Assembly: GCA_965225895.1 (NCBI GenBank)
Contig: CBDDBR010000011.1
Location: 186,001 to 250,000, forward strand
From: Endobugula sp965225895
GTDB taxonomy: Bacteria > Pseudomonadota > Gammaproteobacteria > Pseudomonadales > Cellvibrionaceae
Length of the DNA: 64,000 bases
Reading direction: 5' to 3'
Shown here: piece by piece, positions 34,008 through 43,747 of the stretch
How the letters are laid out: each line of letters opens with the position of its first letter
How positions within the stretch are numbered: the first letter of the stretch is position 1
The notes under the pieces: model-generated
Databases searched by the model: none
The model's input: only the letters and a program-made list of their open reading frames with translations
Told to the model about the DNA's origin: nothing
Made by a program: the position numbers and the translations under genes

Positions 34008-34391
34008 ATGGCTAAGCCAAGTACAAAGAAAAAAGTTAAAAAGACGGTAGTGGATGGCATTGCCCATATCCATGCTTCTTTTAACAATACAATTGTTACC
34101 ATTACTGATCGTCAGGGTAATGCTCTAAGCTGGGCAACCTCGGGTGGTTCTGGTTTCCGTGGTTCGCGTAAAAGTACCCCGTTTGCTGCACAGGTTGCTG
34201 CTGAACGTGCGGGTCAAGCTGCGTTAGAATACGGTTTGAAAAATTTAGATGTCGAAGTGAAAGGACCTGGCCCTGGCCGTGAATCTGCAGTTCGAGCATT
34301 AAACAATGTTGGTTATAAAATTTCTAACATTACGGATGTGACGCCCATTCCTCATAATGGCTGCCGTCCACCGAAAAAACGTCGCGTATAG
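34008..34391 (+). CDS. rpsK: 30S ribosomal protein S11
   Basis: S11 (127 residues) lies on the platform by the E-site and the anti-Shine-Dalgarno end of 16S rRNA. GIAHIHASFNNTIVTITDRQGNALSWATSGGSGFRGSRKSTPFAAQ and the end PIPHNGCRPPKKRRV are diagnostic. The HNG asparagine is the usual isoaspartate-forming site. Confidence 0.98.
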   Translation: MAKPSTKKKVKKTVVDGIAHIHASFNNTIVTITDRQGNALSWATSGGSGFRGSRKSTPFAAQVAAERAGQAALEYGLKNLDVEVKGPGPGRESAVRALNNVGYKISNITDVTPIPHNGCRPPKKRRV

Positions 34392-34404
34392 GGGGAATTG
34401 AAAA

Positions 34405-35022
34405 ATGGCTCGATATTTAGGACCTACTTGTAAACTTTCCCGTCGTGAAGGCACTGACCTATTTCTTAAAAGCGGTGTTCGTGCTTTAGAAACTAAGTGT
34501 AAGCTTGAAACGGCACCTGGTGTACATGGTGTACGTCGTGGTCGCTTATCAGACTACGGTGTTCAATTACGTGAAAAGCAAAAAGTTCGCCGTACTTATG
34601 GTGTACTTGAGAAGCAATTCCGTGCTTATTATAAAGAAGCAGCTCGTCGTAAAGGCGCAACAGGTGAAAACTTGTTACAGCTTTTAGAAACACGTTTAGA
34701 TAACGTTGTTTATCGTATGGGCTTTGGCTCAACACGTGCTGAGTCTCGTCAGTTAGTATCTCACAAGTCTATTTTAGTAAATGGTGGAACAGTAAATATT
34801 CCTTCATACCAAGTAAAACCAGACGATGTGATTTCTGTTCGTGAAAAAGCGAAAAATCAATTGCGAATCAAAAGCGCATTAGATCTGGCAGCTCAACGTG
34901 AAGTTGAGTGGGTAGAAGTGACTGCAGCAAAATTAGAAGGTACATTTAAACGTGTTCCTGATCGTGCTGATTTACCAGCAGAAATTAATGAAAATCTTAT
35001 TGTTGAGCTTTACTCGAAGTAA
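34405..35022 (+). CDS. rpsD: 30S ribosomal protein S4
   Basis: S4 (205 residues) starts 30S assembly, shapes accuracy and in E. coli represses the alpha operon by trapping its pseudoknot. MARYLGPTCKLSRREGTDLFLKS opens it, and the S4 RNA-binding domain is LETRLDNVVYRMGFGSTRAESRQLVSHKSILVNG. Confidence 0.98.
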   Translation: MARYLGPTCKLSRREGTDLFLKSGVRALETKCKLETAPGVHGVRRGRLSDYGVQLREKQKVRRTYGVLEKQFRAYYKEAARRKGATGENLLQLLETRLDNVVYRMGFGSTRAESRQLVSHKSILVNGGTVNIPSYQVKPDDVISVREKAKNQLRIKSALDLAAQREVEWVEVTAAKLEGTFKRVPDRADLPAEINENLIVELYSK

Positions 35023-35092
35023 TACGATTTATCGTATTACTCTTGTTCAATAAAAGACACAATAGAAAGATTAACCCTTAAAAGGTATGGCT

Positions 35093-36088
35093 ATGCAAAG
35101 TGCTGTTAACGAATTTTTGACCCCGCGTCATATTGATGTTACTGAACATTCTCCTACACATGCAAAAGTTGTGTTGGAGCCATTAGAGCGTGGTTTTGGA
35201 CATACATTAGGCAATGCATTACGTCGTATTTTGCTTTCTTCAATGCCTGGCTGTGCAATTATTGAAGCCGAGATTGAAGGTGTAGAACACGAATACAGTG
35301 CTATTGAAGGTGTTCAGGAAGATGTTATTGAAATCTTACTTAACCTTAAAGGCGTTGCAGTTGTAATGAATGACCAAGAGAAAGTGCAAGCGGTTCTTTC
35401 TCTTAATAAAAAAGGTCCTGGTGTTGTTACTGCAGCCGACATTATTGTTGATCATGAAGTGGAAATTAAAAATCCAGATCATGTGATTGCAACTATTACG
35501 GGTGATGTAGCACTAAACATGCAGTTAACTATTGCGCGTGGTCGTGGATATCAGCCAGCTGATGCGCGCCGTAAAGAAGATGATGAAACTCGAGCGATTG
35601 GTCGCTTACAGTTAGATGCTTCATTCAGCCCTGTTAAACGTTTAGCATACTCTGTAGAGAGTGCTCGTGTTGAACAGCGTACGGATTTGGATAAATTGGT
35701 ACTAGATTTAGAAACTAACGGTACTATTGATCCAGAAGAAGCTATTCGTCGTTCAGCTACTATATTACAGCAGCAGTTAGCGGTATTTGTTGACCTTGAG
35801 AGTGAAAAATCATTAGAGCCAGAAGAAAAAGAAGAAGATGTTGATCCGATTTTACTTCGCCCTGTTGATGATCTTGAGTTAACTGTTCGTTCTGCGAACT
35901 GTCTAAAAGCAGAAAACATTTACTATATTGGTGATTTAATTCAGCGTACAGAAGTTGAATTATTAAAAACTCCGAACTTAGGTAAAAAATCTTTAACTGA
36001 GATTAAAGATGTTCTAGCCTCTCGCGGTTTATCACTAGGTTTACGTCTTGAAAGCTGGCCACCTGCTAGTCTTCGTACAGACGATTAA
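35093..36088 (+). CDS. rpoA: DNA-directed RNA polymerase alpha subunit
   Basis: RpoA (331 residues) builds the polymerase core through its N-terminal domain (GFGHTLGNALRRILLSSMPG) and contacts UP elements and activators through its C-terminal domain (LTVRSANCLKAENIYYIGDLIQRTE...GLSLGLRLESWPP). Two in-frame ATGs compete; I chose 35093 because AAGG lies 7 bases before it and homologues start MQ. ATG 35087 is only 1 base from that site. Confidence 0.98.
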   Translation: MQSAVNEFLTPRHIDVTEHSPTHAKVVLEPLERGFGHTLGNALRRILLSSMPGCAIIEAEIEGVEHEYSAIEGVQEDVIEILLNLKGVAVVMNDQEKVQAVLSLNKKGPGVVTAADIIVDHEVEIKNPDHVIATITGDVALNMQLTIARGRGYQPADARRKEDDETRAIGRLQLDASFSPVKRLAYSVESARVEQRTDLDKLVLDLETNGTIDPEEAIRRSATILQQQLAVFVDLESEKSLEPEEKEEDVDPILLRPVDDLELTVRSANCLKAENIYYIGDLIQRTEVELLKTPNLGKKSLTEIKDVLASRGLSLGLRLESWPPASLRTDD

Positions 36089-36186
36089 TATTAACTCTTT
36101 GAGTTAACTATAATAGCGGTTACTGTTTTAATACGGTAACCAATTAACAGAATTGCTGAGAAGCAGCTAGTAGGAAGGATTGAGTC

Positions 36187-36591
36187 ATGCGTCATCGTAA
36201 AAGTGGCCGTCAATTAAATCGTAACAGTTCTCACCGTAAAGCCATGTTCCGTAATATGGCAATCTCGTTGGTTGAGCACGAATTAATTAAAACGACATTA
36301 CCAAAAGCAAAAGAACTTCGTCGAGTTATCGAACCATTAATTACTTTATCTAAAGTAGATAGTGTTGCTAACCGTCGTTTAGCATTTAGCCGTTTAAACT
36401 GTAAAAAGTCAGTGGGTAAATTATTTAGTGATTTAGGCCCTCGCTATGAGCAGCGTCCAGGTGGTTATATCCGTATTCTTAAGTGTGGATTCCGTACAGG
36501 TGATAAAGCGCCAATGGCTTACGTTGAGTTAGTTGATCGCGTAGTAATTGAAGCGCCTGAAGTAGAAGCCGAGACTGCAGCTGCAGAATAA
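36187..36591 (+). CDS. rplQ: 50S ribosomal protein L17
   Basis: L17 (134 residues) lies near the exit tunnel. MRHRKSGRQLNRNSSHRKAMFRNMAISLVEHELIKTTLPKAKELRRV is the family signature. A short acidic tail rich in Glu and Ala ends it. Last gene of the ribosomal run, followed by a strong terminator. Confidence 0.98.
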   Translation: MRHRKSGRQLNRNSSHRKAMFRNMAISLVEHELIKTTLPKAKELRRVIEPLITLSKVDSVANRRLAFSRLNCKKSVGKLFSDLGPRYEQRPGGYIRILKCGFRTGDKAPMAYVELVDRVVIEAPEVEAETAAAE

Positions 36592-36607
36592 GCTTTGCTT
36601 TTATCAT

Positions 36608-36637
36608 AAAAAAACGCCAGCATGCTGGCGTTTTTTT
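36608..36637. terminator. Bidirectional terminator between rplQ and uvrA
   Basis: CGCCAGC and GCTGGCG form a 7-bp stem around AT (36615-36630), with seven A before and seven T after. It serves rplQ on the plus strand and uvrA on the minus strand. Confidence 0.95.
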
Positions 36638-36655
36638 ATGCCCGTTAATTAATTC

Positions 36656-39490
36656 TTAGCTGGGCTCATTGTCTATGTGTTTTTTAAGGAATACGCCTGT
36701 ATGAGATTGTTTAACCTTCATTAGCTCTTCGGGTGTGCCTTCAGCAATAATTTGTCCACCACCACTACCGCCTTCTGGTCCTAGGTCAACAATCCAATCA
36801 GCCGTTTTAATAACATCAAGGTTGTGTTCGATCACTACAATAGTATTGCCGTGATCACGTAAGCGATGTAGCACGTTAAGTAATTGCTGAATATCGTAAA
36901 AATGTAAGCCTGTTGTTGGTTCATCTAATATATAAAGTGTTTGTCCTGTGTCACGTTTAGATAGTTCTTTAGCCAATTTTACTCGTTGTGCTTCACCACC
37001 TGAAAGTGTGGTTGCCGCTTGCCCTAATCGAATGTAAGACAGTCCTACATCTATTAATGTTTGTAGCTTACGGGCAATCGATGGAATAGCATCGAAAAAT
37101 TCACGTGCATCTTCTACGGTTAGATCAAGCACTTGGTGAATATTTTTACCTTTGTAGTTGATTTCTAACGTTTCTCGGTTGTAGCGTTTGCCGTGACAAG
37201 TATCGCAAGCGACATAAACATCGGGTAAAAAATGCATCTCCACTTTAACAACGCCATCGCCTTGGCAGGCTTCGCAGCGTCCACCTTTAACATTGAAGCT
37301 AAATCTACCCGGTTTATAGCCCCGTGAACGGGCTTCTTGAGTGTCGGAAAATAGCTCTCTAATCGGTGTAAAAATACCAGTATACGTGGCAGGGTTAGAG
37401 CGTGGGGTGCGTCCTATTGGGCTTTGATCAATATCAACACATTTGTCGAGTTGATTTAAACCATTGATGTTTTCGTGGGGAGCAGCAGTTAGTGTGGTTG
37501 CACCATTGAGCTCTGTTGCTACAAGCGGGTAAAGTGTGCCGTTAATGAGGGTTGATTTACCTGATCCAGAGACACCCGTAATGCAACTCAGTAATCCTAT
37601 GGGTAGGGATAGGTTGACGTTCTTTAAATTATTGCCTGTGGCGCCACTGAGTACGAGTTGTTTGTTTTTTTGGTTAACGGTTCTTTGTTTAGGATATTCT
37701 ATTTTACGTTTGCCTGATAGGTATTGCCCCGTAAGCGAGTCTTTACTTTTGAGTATGTCTTTGAGTTTGCCCTCAGCTATGACTTGGCCGCCATGAACCC
37801 CTGCTTTGGGGCCAATATCAATGACATGATCGGCAAGGCGTATAGCATCTTCGTCGTGTTCTACAACGATCACTGTATTACCTATATCACGTAGGTGGAT
37901 GAGTGTTTTAAGTAGTCGATCGTTGTCACGTTGATGTAGGCCGATAGAAGGCTCATCCAGTATGTACATGACACCGACAAGCCCCGCGCCAATTTGGCTC
38001 GCTAGTCGAATGCGTTGTGCTTCGCCGCCTGATAAGGTATCGGCGCTACGGTTTAGTGATAAGTAGTTAAGCCCTACATCGACTAAGAAGCGAAGTCTAT
38101 CTTGTAGTTCTTTAATGATTTTTTCGGCAATTTGCCCTTTTGCGCCCGTAAAACTGAGTTGTTGAAAATAATCAAAGGCATCGCCAACGGGAAGTACGGT
38201 TAAGTCGGTGATGGTTTTGTTGTCCACAAATACATTGCGTGCTTCTTCACGTAAGCGTGCACCATGGCATTCTGGGCAATGCTGGGTAGATAATAGTTTG
38301 GCGAGATCATCGCGTACCATTTGTGAATCGGTGTCGCGAAAACGGCGTTCTAAATTGTTGATCACACCTTCAAAACGGTGTTTACGTTTAATGATATCGC
38401 CGCGATCACTGGCATAATTAAAGTTAATTTCAGTGTCGCCAGAGCCAAATAAAATGGCCTTTTGGTGTTTTTTACTTAGTTTATCCCATGGCGTGTCAAC
38501 ATCGAATTGGTAGTGCTCTGCTAGCGAGTTAAGCATGTGAAAGTAATAAATATTACGTTTGTCCCAGCCGCGAATAGCGCCTTCAGATAACGAAGATTCA
38601 GGAAAGTGAACGACTTTCTCTTGATCAAAATATTGCTTAACCCCAAGGCCATCACAGCTAGGGCAGGCGCCAGCAGGGTTGTTAAATGAGAATAGCCGCG
38701 GTTCTAATTCGCTAAGTGAGTAATCACATATGGGGCAGGCGTGTTTTGATGAGAAGAGTTGATCTTCTTTTTCGCCATCCATGTAGTTAAGAATTAATAA
38801 CCCTGATGATAGGTTTAGAGCTGTTTCTATGGATTCTGCTAAACGTAGTTGTAAATCATCACGTACTTTAAAGCGGTCAACTACGACTTCGATAGTATGT
38901 TTCTTTTTCTTATCAAGAGCGGGCACATCATCTAAATCTACTACGGTGCCATCAACGCGTACACGAATAAAGCCATCACGTCGAAGCTGCTCAAATGTGT
39001 GTAAGTGTTCACCTTTTCGATCGCGCACAATGGGCGCTAATAACATAAGTTTTGTATCAGCGGGCAGTTCTAGGATGTTATCAACCATTTCACTGATGGT
39101 TTGTGCTGAGAGTGGAACATCATGCTTTGGGCAACGCGCTTCACCAATACGTGCAAATAGTAAACGCAGGTAGTCATAAATTTCGGTAATGGTGCCGACT
39201 GTGGAGCGTGGATTATGTGAGGTGGATTTTTGTTCGATAGATATAGCGGGGCTTAACCCTTCAATATGATCAATGTCGGGTTTTTCCATCATTGACAAAA
39301 ATTGTCGAGCATATGTTGATAATGACTCTACATAGCGTCGTTGGCCTTCTGCATAAAGAGTATCAAATGCTAATGATGATTTTCCTGAGCCAGATAATCC
39401 TGTAATAACAATAAATTTGTCACGAGGTATATCGAGGTCAATATTTTTTAGATTGTGGGTGCGAGCCCCGCGTACAATAATGGTATCCAC
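36656..39490 (-). CDS. uvrA: Excinuclease ABC subunit A
   Basis: UvrA (944 residues) is the damage-recognising ATPase of nucleotide excision repair and loads UvrB. Two ABC modules are complete: Walker A GLSGSGKS (31-38) and GVSGSGKS (about residue 640), each followed by an LSGGEAQR signature. Zinc modules CPICDYSL...CPSCDG and GRCEACQGDG...CDTCHG are intact. No CTGT-N8-ACAG LexA box was found by eye in the 191-base upstream gap. Divergent from the MFS gene. Confidence 0.98.
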   Translation of the reverse strand: MDTIIVRGARTHNLKNIDLDIPRDKFIVITGLSGSGKSSLAFDTLYAEGQRRYVESLSTYARQFLSMMEKPDIDHIEGLSPAISIEQKSTSHNPRSTVGTITEIYDYLRLLFARIGEARCPKHDVPLSAQTISEMVDNILELPADTKLMLLAPIVRDRKGEHLHTFEQLRRDGFIRVRVDGTVVDLDDVPALDKKKKHTIEVVVDRFKVRDDLQLRLAESIETALNLSSGLLILNYMDGEKEDQLFSSKHACPICDYSLSELEPRLFSFNNPAGACPSCDGLGVKQYFDQEKVVHFPESSLSEGAIRGWDKRNIYYFHMLNSLAEHYQFDVDTPWDKLSKKHQKAILFGSGDTEINFNYASDRGDIIKRKHRFEGVINNLERRFRDTDSQMVRDDLAKLLSTQHCPECHGARLREEARNVFVDNKTITDLTVLPVGDAFDYFQQLSFTGAKGQIAEKIIKELQDRLRFLVDVGLNYLSLNRSADTLSGGEAQRIRLASQIGAGLVGVMYILDEPSIGLHQRDNDRLLKTLIHLRDIGNTVIVVEHDEDAIRLADHVIDIGPKAGVHGGQVIAEGKLKDILKSKDSLTGQYLSGKRKIEYPKQRTVNQKNKQLVLSGATGNNLKNVNLSLPIGLLSCITGVSGSGKSTLINGTLYPLVATELNGATTLTAAPHENINGLNQLDKCVDIDQSPIGRTPRSNPATYTGIFTPIRELFSDTQEARSRGYKPGRFSFNVKGGRCEACQGDGVVKVEMHFLPDVYVACDTCHGKRYNRETLEINYKGKNIHQVLDLTVEDAREFFDAIPSIARKLQTLIDVGLSYIRLGQAATTLSGGEAQRVKLAKELSKRDTGQTLYILDEPTTGLHFYDIQQLLNVLHRLRDHGNTIVVIEHNLDVIKTADWIVDLGPEGGSGGGQIIAEGTPEELMKVKQSHTGVFLKKHIDNEPS

Positions 39491-39681
39491 TAGAACTTCT
39501 CAGATAGTCAATCAATCCTCCATTATAGGCCTTCACCCATAAGAGACAAGAAACTTCTTGGCTTGTGAGTAAATGAGTAAAATGATGGGCTGCGTATATC
39601 AATCGTCATGTGTGCTCTGTCTCTTGCTAGCGTGATTAGGTTGCTCTTGATAGAATGGTGCATTAACTGGGTTTTTCTTCT

Positions 39682-40899
39682 ATGTCTGTCAATTCTACGT
39701 CTTTTTCCCAATCTCGAGCGGTGGGCTCTCTCGCAGCTTTATATATTTTTCGTATGCTAGGCCTTTTTATGGTGTTACCGGTGCTTTCGTTATCGGGTGA
39801 AGACTATGTAGGCAGTAATGTGTTTTTATTGGGGGTTGCTTTAGGTATATATGGCTTAACTCAGGCCTTATTACAAATTCCTTTTGGGCTATTATCCGAT
39901 CGCTTTGGTCGTAAGCCGTTAATTTTTTTGGGCTTATTGTTGTTTGCTGTTGGTTCGATTGTGGCAGCCTTGGCAGAAAGTGTTCAGGGGCTGATTATTG
40001 GTCGAGCATTACAAGGGGCGGGAGCGATTGCAGGCGTTATTATGGCCATGGTGGGTGATTTAACCTCTGTAGAGAATCGCACTAAAGCGATGGCGTCTAT
40101 TGGCGCTTCAATCGGTGTTGCTTTTGCATTGGCACTTGTTGTTGGCCCTTTTATCGCGAGTTTAACTATTGCTGATGTGAGTGGTATTCGTCTATTGTTT
40201 TGGGCGGCTGTTGCATTATCTATTATTGGTGTCGGTGTATTATGTTGGGCTATTCCTAGCGCGGCATCGGTGCAACAAAAAGTCACTCAATTATCCTTGA
40301 TTCACTTAAAAGCGGTGATTAAAGCGCCTCAATCGGTTTTGCTATACCTTGGTGTGTTTTCCTTACATTATGTATTGATGGCGTTGTTTGTGATGATGCC
40401 TTTATTGTTAGAGAGTGCACTATTGCCGCGTGATGAGCATTCATGGGTTTATTTAGTGGTAATGCTTTTATCGTTTGTTGTGATGATTCCATTAATGATT
40501 GTGGGTGAAAAAAAGCAGTGTGTGAAAGCATTGATTGTATCAATGATTATTTTATTAATTATAACCTTGTTCGTAATCGCTATTTCGCCTCAATATTTAT
40601 GGTTATTGATCACATGTTTAGGCATGTTTTTTATTGCGTTTAATTATCTGGAAGCGAATTTACCTTCATTGTTAACGAAAATACTACCGCCCGAAAGTAA
40701 GGGTGCAGGTTCGGGCGTGTTTGCTACCTGTCAGTTCTTGGGTGCAGCGTTTGGTGGTATTGTGGGAGGAAATTTATATAGTCATTGGGGGATAGAAGCT
40801 GTCATTATCTCTACAGTGGGTGTGCTTGTGTGTTGGCTCATTGCTGCGCGATGGATGGTAATTCCCGAACGCTCTTCTAAACAGAATGTGGTAGGATAG
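39682..40899 (+). CDS. Major facilitator superfamily transporter
   Basis: A 405-residue inner-membrane protein with about 12 membrane segments. The MFS loop motif GLLSDRFGRKPLIFLGLLLFAVGS is between helices 2 and 3, and GRALQGAGAIAGVIMAMVGDLT matches motif C-like drug/H+ antiporters. Pseudomonas has the same order uvrA-MFS-ssb. The substrate cannot be told; drug or small-molecule efflux by proton exchange is the family norm. Confidence 0.9.
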   Translation: MSVNSTSFSQSRAVGSLAALYIFRMLGLFMVLPVLSLSGEDYVGSNVFLLGVALGIYGLTQALLQIPFGLLSDRFGRKPLIFLGLLLFAVGSIVAALAESVQGLIIGRALQGAGAIAGVIMAMVGDLTSVENRTKAMASIGASIGVAFALALVVGPFIASLTIADVSGIRLLFWAAVALSIIGVGVLCWAIPSAASVQQKVTQLSLIHLKAVIKAPQSVLLYLGVFSLHYVLMALFVMMPLLLESALLPRDEHSWVYLVVMLLSFVVMIPLMIVGEKKQCVKALIVSMIILLIITLFVIAISPQYLWLLITCLGMFFIAFNYLEANLPSLLTKILPPESKGAGSGVFATCQFLGAAFGGIVGGNLYSHWGIEAVIISTVGVLVCWLIAARWMVIPERSSKQNVVG

Positions 40900-40981
40900 G
40901 TGCATTAAGTGATGTGGGTAGGCAGTGCTATGTTGTGTGACTGTCCTTCGACAAAATATAGAATAATAGAGGAAACAACTA

Positions 40982-41521
40982 ATGGCTAGAGGAATCAATA
41001 AAGTCACCATCGTAGGCAATTTGGGGCAAGACCCAGAAACAAAGTATATGCCATCGGGCGGTGCGGTCACCAATATAAGTGTGGCGACTTCTGAAAGCTG
41101 GAAAGACAAGCAAACAGGCCAGCCACAAGAGCGTGTTGAGTGGCATCGCATTGTATTTTTCAATCGCCTAGCAGAAATTGCAGGTGAATATCTTAAGAAG
41201 GGTTCGCAAGTTTATGTAGAGGGCGCTTTACGTACACGTAAATGGCAAGATCAAAGTGGTAATGATCGTTATACTACTGAAATTGTGGGTTCAGAAATGC
41301 AAATGTTAGGTGGTCGTCAAGGTGGCGGCGGTGGTATGGGCGGTGATGCAGGATATGATCTATCTTATGCTCCACAAGCGCCTTCACAAGCTGCACCACA
41401 ACAGCAGTATGCAGCCCCGCAACAGCAAGCGGCTCCAGCAGCTCGTCCACAAACAGCGTCAGCACCAGCTCCTCAGCCTGCTCCAGGTATGGATAGTTTT
41501 GATGATGATATACCGTTTTAA
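40982..41521 (+). CDS. ssb: Single-stranded DNA-binding protein
   Basis: SSB (179 residues) coats single-stranded DNA in replication, repair and recombination. The OB fold covers about 1-110 (ARGINKVTIVGNLGQDPETKYMPSGGAVTNISVATSESWKDK), followed by a Gly- then Gln/Pro/Ala-rich linker and the acidic tip DDDIPF that recruits partner proteins. AGAGGAAAC precedes the start. Paired with uvrA across the MFS gene. Confidence 0.98.
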   Translation: MARGINKVTIVGNLGQDPETKYMPSGGAVTNISVATSESWKDKQTGQPQERVEWHRIVFFNRLAEIAGEYLKKGSQVYVEGALRTRKWQDQSGNDRYTTEIVGSEMQMLGGRQGGGGGMGGDAGYDLSYAPQAPSQAAPQQQYAAPQQQAAPAARPQTASAPAPQPAPGMDSFDDDIPF

Positions 41522-41551
41522 TGCAACCGATGTAGCGTGGTAAGTGATGAT

Positions 41552-41590
41552 AAAAACCTCTTTTAGTTTATTGCTATAAGAGGTTTTTTT
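41552..41590. terminator. Terminator between ssb and the membrane protein gene
   Basis: AAAAACCTCTT and AAGAGGTTTTT pair around a 15-base loop, ending in seven T; A-rich on the other side, so it can work both ways. Confidence 0.9.
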
Positions 41591-41611
41591 ATGGGCGTAA
41601 CTGATTAAAAT

Positions 41612-42292
41612 TTACGGTCTACATTCAATCGTAATATCTTTTATTGTAACGTGCATGTATCGAATCAGTGCGCGTATAAACAGTAGAACACCTAGCATTT
41701 CTAGCGTTTCCTCTATGGTATAGGTGCGAATATATTCGTAGCTATCTAGGCTGGTTTGTTCTGCGTATACGGCGCTTAGCATTTCCATGCCTAATGCGCC
41801 AGATAAGAAAACAATGGCAGAAATAATAAACTCAATTCGATTTGAAAGGGGAATACTAAAGAGCCAAGGTATATAAATAACGGATAAAAATATGAGTGCA
41901 ATACCATAGGGGAGTACCCATGGAAAATAGAAAATACCTGTAGCTTCAAATGTATAAGAGATAATGTCGCCAGCATTTTCATGAATTTTGGTGGCTTCGT
42001 CTAATCCTAAAAAGGCAAAAAGTATACTTAAACCCAGCCATGCCCATTGGTAGTTGTTTTGATTTTTTTTGTGGTAAATATAGATTACGAGTAACAATAG
42101 GGCGGCTATTTCTATGGCGGCAACAGAGTAAAACGTAGGAAGATTGCGTTCTATATCAAAATCAAGAAAGTAAACATAATCCATAAGGCCTTCGAGAAAA
42201 AAATAAGCTTGAATGCAGTGTGCTATAAGCAGAAAGCCGATAATACCTGTGAGTACGGTAGATATAAATTTGGCGGAAAGTGTAATGTTCAC
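41612..42292 (-). CDS. Unknown multi-pass membrane protein with LDE-x4-HE motif
   Basis: A 226-residue protein with about six membrane segments and a cytoplasmic-looking K-rich loop (YHKKNQNN). Charged residues are placed at or in membrane regions: LDEATKIHEN (about 96-105), GMEML (about 166-170) and TIEETLEMLG (about 193-202). Such buried Asp, Glu and His residues could bind a metal or protons. I do not recognise the family. It stands alone between terminators, so it is its own transcript. Confidence 0.72.
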   Translation of the reverse strand: MNITLSAKFISTVLTGIIGFLLIAHCIQAYFFLEGLMDYVYFLDFDIERNLPTFYSVAAIEIAALLLLVIYIYHKKNQNNYQWAWLGLSILFAFLGLDEATKIHENAGDIISYTFEATGIFYFPWVLPYGIALIFLSVIYIPWLFSIPLSNRIEFIISAIVFLSGALGMEMLSAVYAEQTSLDSYEYIRTYTIEETLEMLGVLLFIRALIRYMHVTIKDITIECRP

Positions 42293-42380
42293 TATGAAGG
42301 CCTTATATGTTTGTAGGTGAGTATTATAGTGTATGTATTTTATGCGATGTTTTATGTGTTGATAAGAGTATAGCGGGCAT

Positions 42381-42413
42381 AAAAAAAGCGAACTTATAGA
42401 AAGTTCGCTTTTT
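42381..42413. terminator. Terminator after fabB
   Basis: AAGCGAACTT and AAGTTCGCTT pair around ATAGA, with A and T runs on either side. On the minus strand it ends the fabA-fabB transcript. Confidence 0.9.
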
Positions 42414-42444
42414 ACTGATGTTATTGCCTATAAACAGGTAATTG

Positions 42445-43656
42445 TTAGACTTTTTTGAAAACAAGCGTGGCGTTTGTGCCGCCAAAACCAAAGCTGTTAG
42501 ACATTGCGTGCTGTATATCTACATTGTCTATGCGTTTTTCAGCAATATTCATGTCGGCGGCAGCTTCATCGATATTTTCGATATTTGCAGATCCTGCAAT
42601 AAAATTGTTGTTCATCATTATCAATGTAAATATGGCTTCTTGAACACCTGTAGCCCCTAAGGAATGGCCTGCTAGTGACTTGGTTGAGCTGATAACAGGT
42701 GACTTGTCTCCAAAGACTTCTTTAACAGCTTTTAATTCTGCAAGGTCGCCAACAGGTGTGCTGGTGCCGTGAGAGTTGATGTAGTCTATAGGTGCATCGA
42801 TGTTGCTAATGGCTTGTTGCATACAGCGCGCAGCGCCTTCGCCTGAAGGGGCAACCATATCGTAACCATCAGATGTAGCGCCATAGCCTACAAGTTCTGC
42901 ATAAATAGGTGCACCGCGAGCAATGGCGTGATCATAATCTTCTAATACGAGGCAGCCACCACCACCAGAAATAACAAATCCATCACGATCGGCGTCGTAT
43001 GCACGAGAGGCTTTTTCTGGGGTGTCGTTATATTTGCTAGAAAGTGCACCCATGGCATCGAAGAGACAGCTCAGTGACCAGTGCAGCTCTTCGCCGCCAC
43101 CCGCAAATACAATGTCTTGTTTACCAAGTTGAATTAATTCCATTGCATTGCCAATACAGTGGGCGCTTGTTGCGCAAGCAGATGATATGGAGTAATTCAC
43201 GCCTTTGATTTTAAATGGTGTGGCTAAACATGCTGATGTCGTACTACCCATGGTTTGTGTGACGCGATAAGGGCCTACACGCTTAATGCCGCGCTCGCGT
43301 AAAATATCAGCGGCTTCAACAAGGTTGGATGAAGATGCGCCACCAGAACCCATTATGATACCTGTACGATCATTAGATACTAGCTCTTCAGGTAGTGCTG
43401 AGTCGGTAATGGCTTGTTGCATCGCAATATAATTATATGCAGCGGCATTGCCCATAAAGCGTAATGTTTTTCGGTCGATATGCTCTTTGATATCAAGATC
43501 GATGCAGCCTGCAACATGGCTACGAAAACCCATTTCGGCATAGTCTTCCTGAAATGAAATACCTGATTTTCCTGATTGTAATGACTCAAGAACGCTGGCT
43601 TTATCGTTGCCTATACACGATACGATCCCTATACCTGTGACGACGACACGCTTCAT
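42445..43656 (-). CDS. fabB: Beta-ketoacyl-ACP synthase I
   Basis: FabB (403 residues) elongates the unsaturated acyl chains that FabA creates. The condensing triad is C161 (SSACATSAHC), H296 (NSHGTSTPVGD) and H331 (SLAGHSLGATG). The start MKRVVVTGIGIVSCIGND is typical. It is 91 bases downstream of fabA on the same strand, the usual pair for anaerobic unsaturated fatty acid synthesis. Confidence 0.97.
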   Translation of the reverse strand: MKRVVVTGIGIVSCIGNDKASVLESLQSGKSGISFQEDYAEMGFRSHVAGCIDLDIKEHIDRKTLRFMGNAAAYNYIAMQQAITDSALPEELVSNDRTGIIMGSGGASSSNLVEAADILRERGIKRVGPYRVTQTMGSTTSACLATPFKIKGVNYSISSACATSAHCIGNAMELIQLGKQDIVFAGGGEELHWSLSCLFDAMGALSSKYNDTPEKASRAYDADRDGFVISGGGGCLVLEDYDHAIARGAPIYAELVGYGATSDGYDMVAPSGEGAARCMQQAISNIDAPIDYINSHGTSTPVGDLAELKAVKEVFGDKSPVISSTKSLAGHSLGATGVQEAIFTLIMMNNNFIAGSANIENIDEAAADMNIAEKRIDNVDIQHAMSNSFGFGGTNATLVFKKV

Positions 43657-43747
43657 ATGACTCCCCTTAAATTATAATATATTGTTATGTGGTAGAACGA
43701 ATGCTATTAAATCATTTCTGTTAAGTTATAGGCTATTCTACAGGAGT

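Noticed and set aside
35551..35919. Minus-strand frame of 122 residues inside rpoA
   Set aside because: Shadow of a highly conserved gene; no ribosome site and low-complexity Ser-rich product.
39491..39681. LexA (SOS) box in the uvrA/MFS gap
   Set aside because: No CTGT-N8-ACAG palindrome could be found; only partial CTGT matches occur. A motif scan would settle this.
40900..40981. LexA box before ssb
   Set aside because: A CTGT is followed by ACAA at the wrong spacing (N6), so it is not a site.
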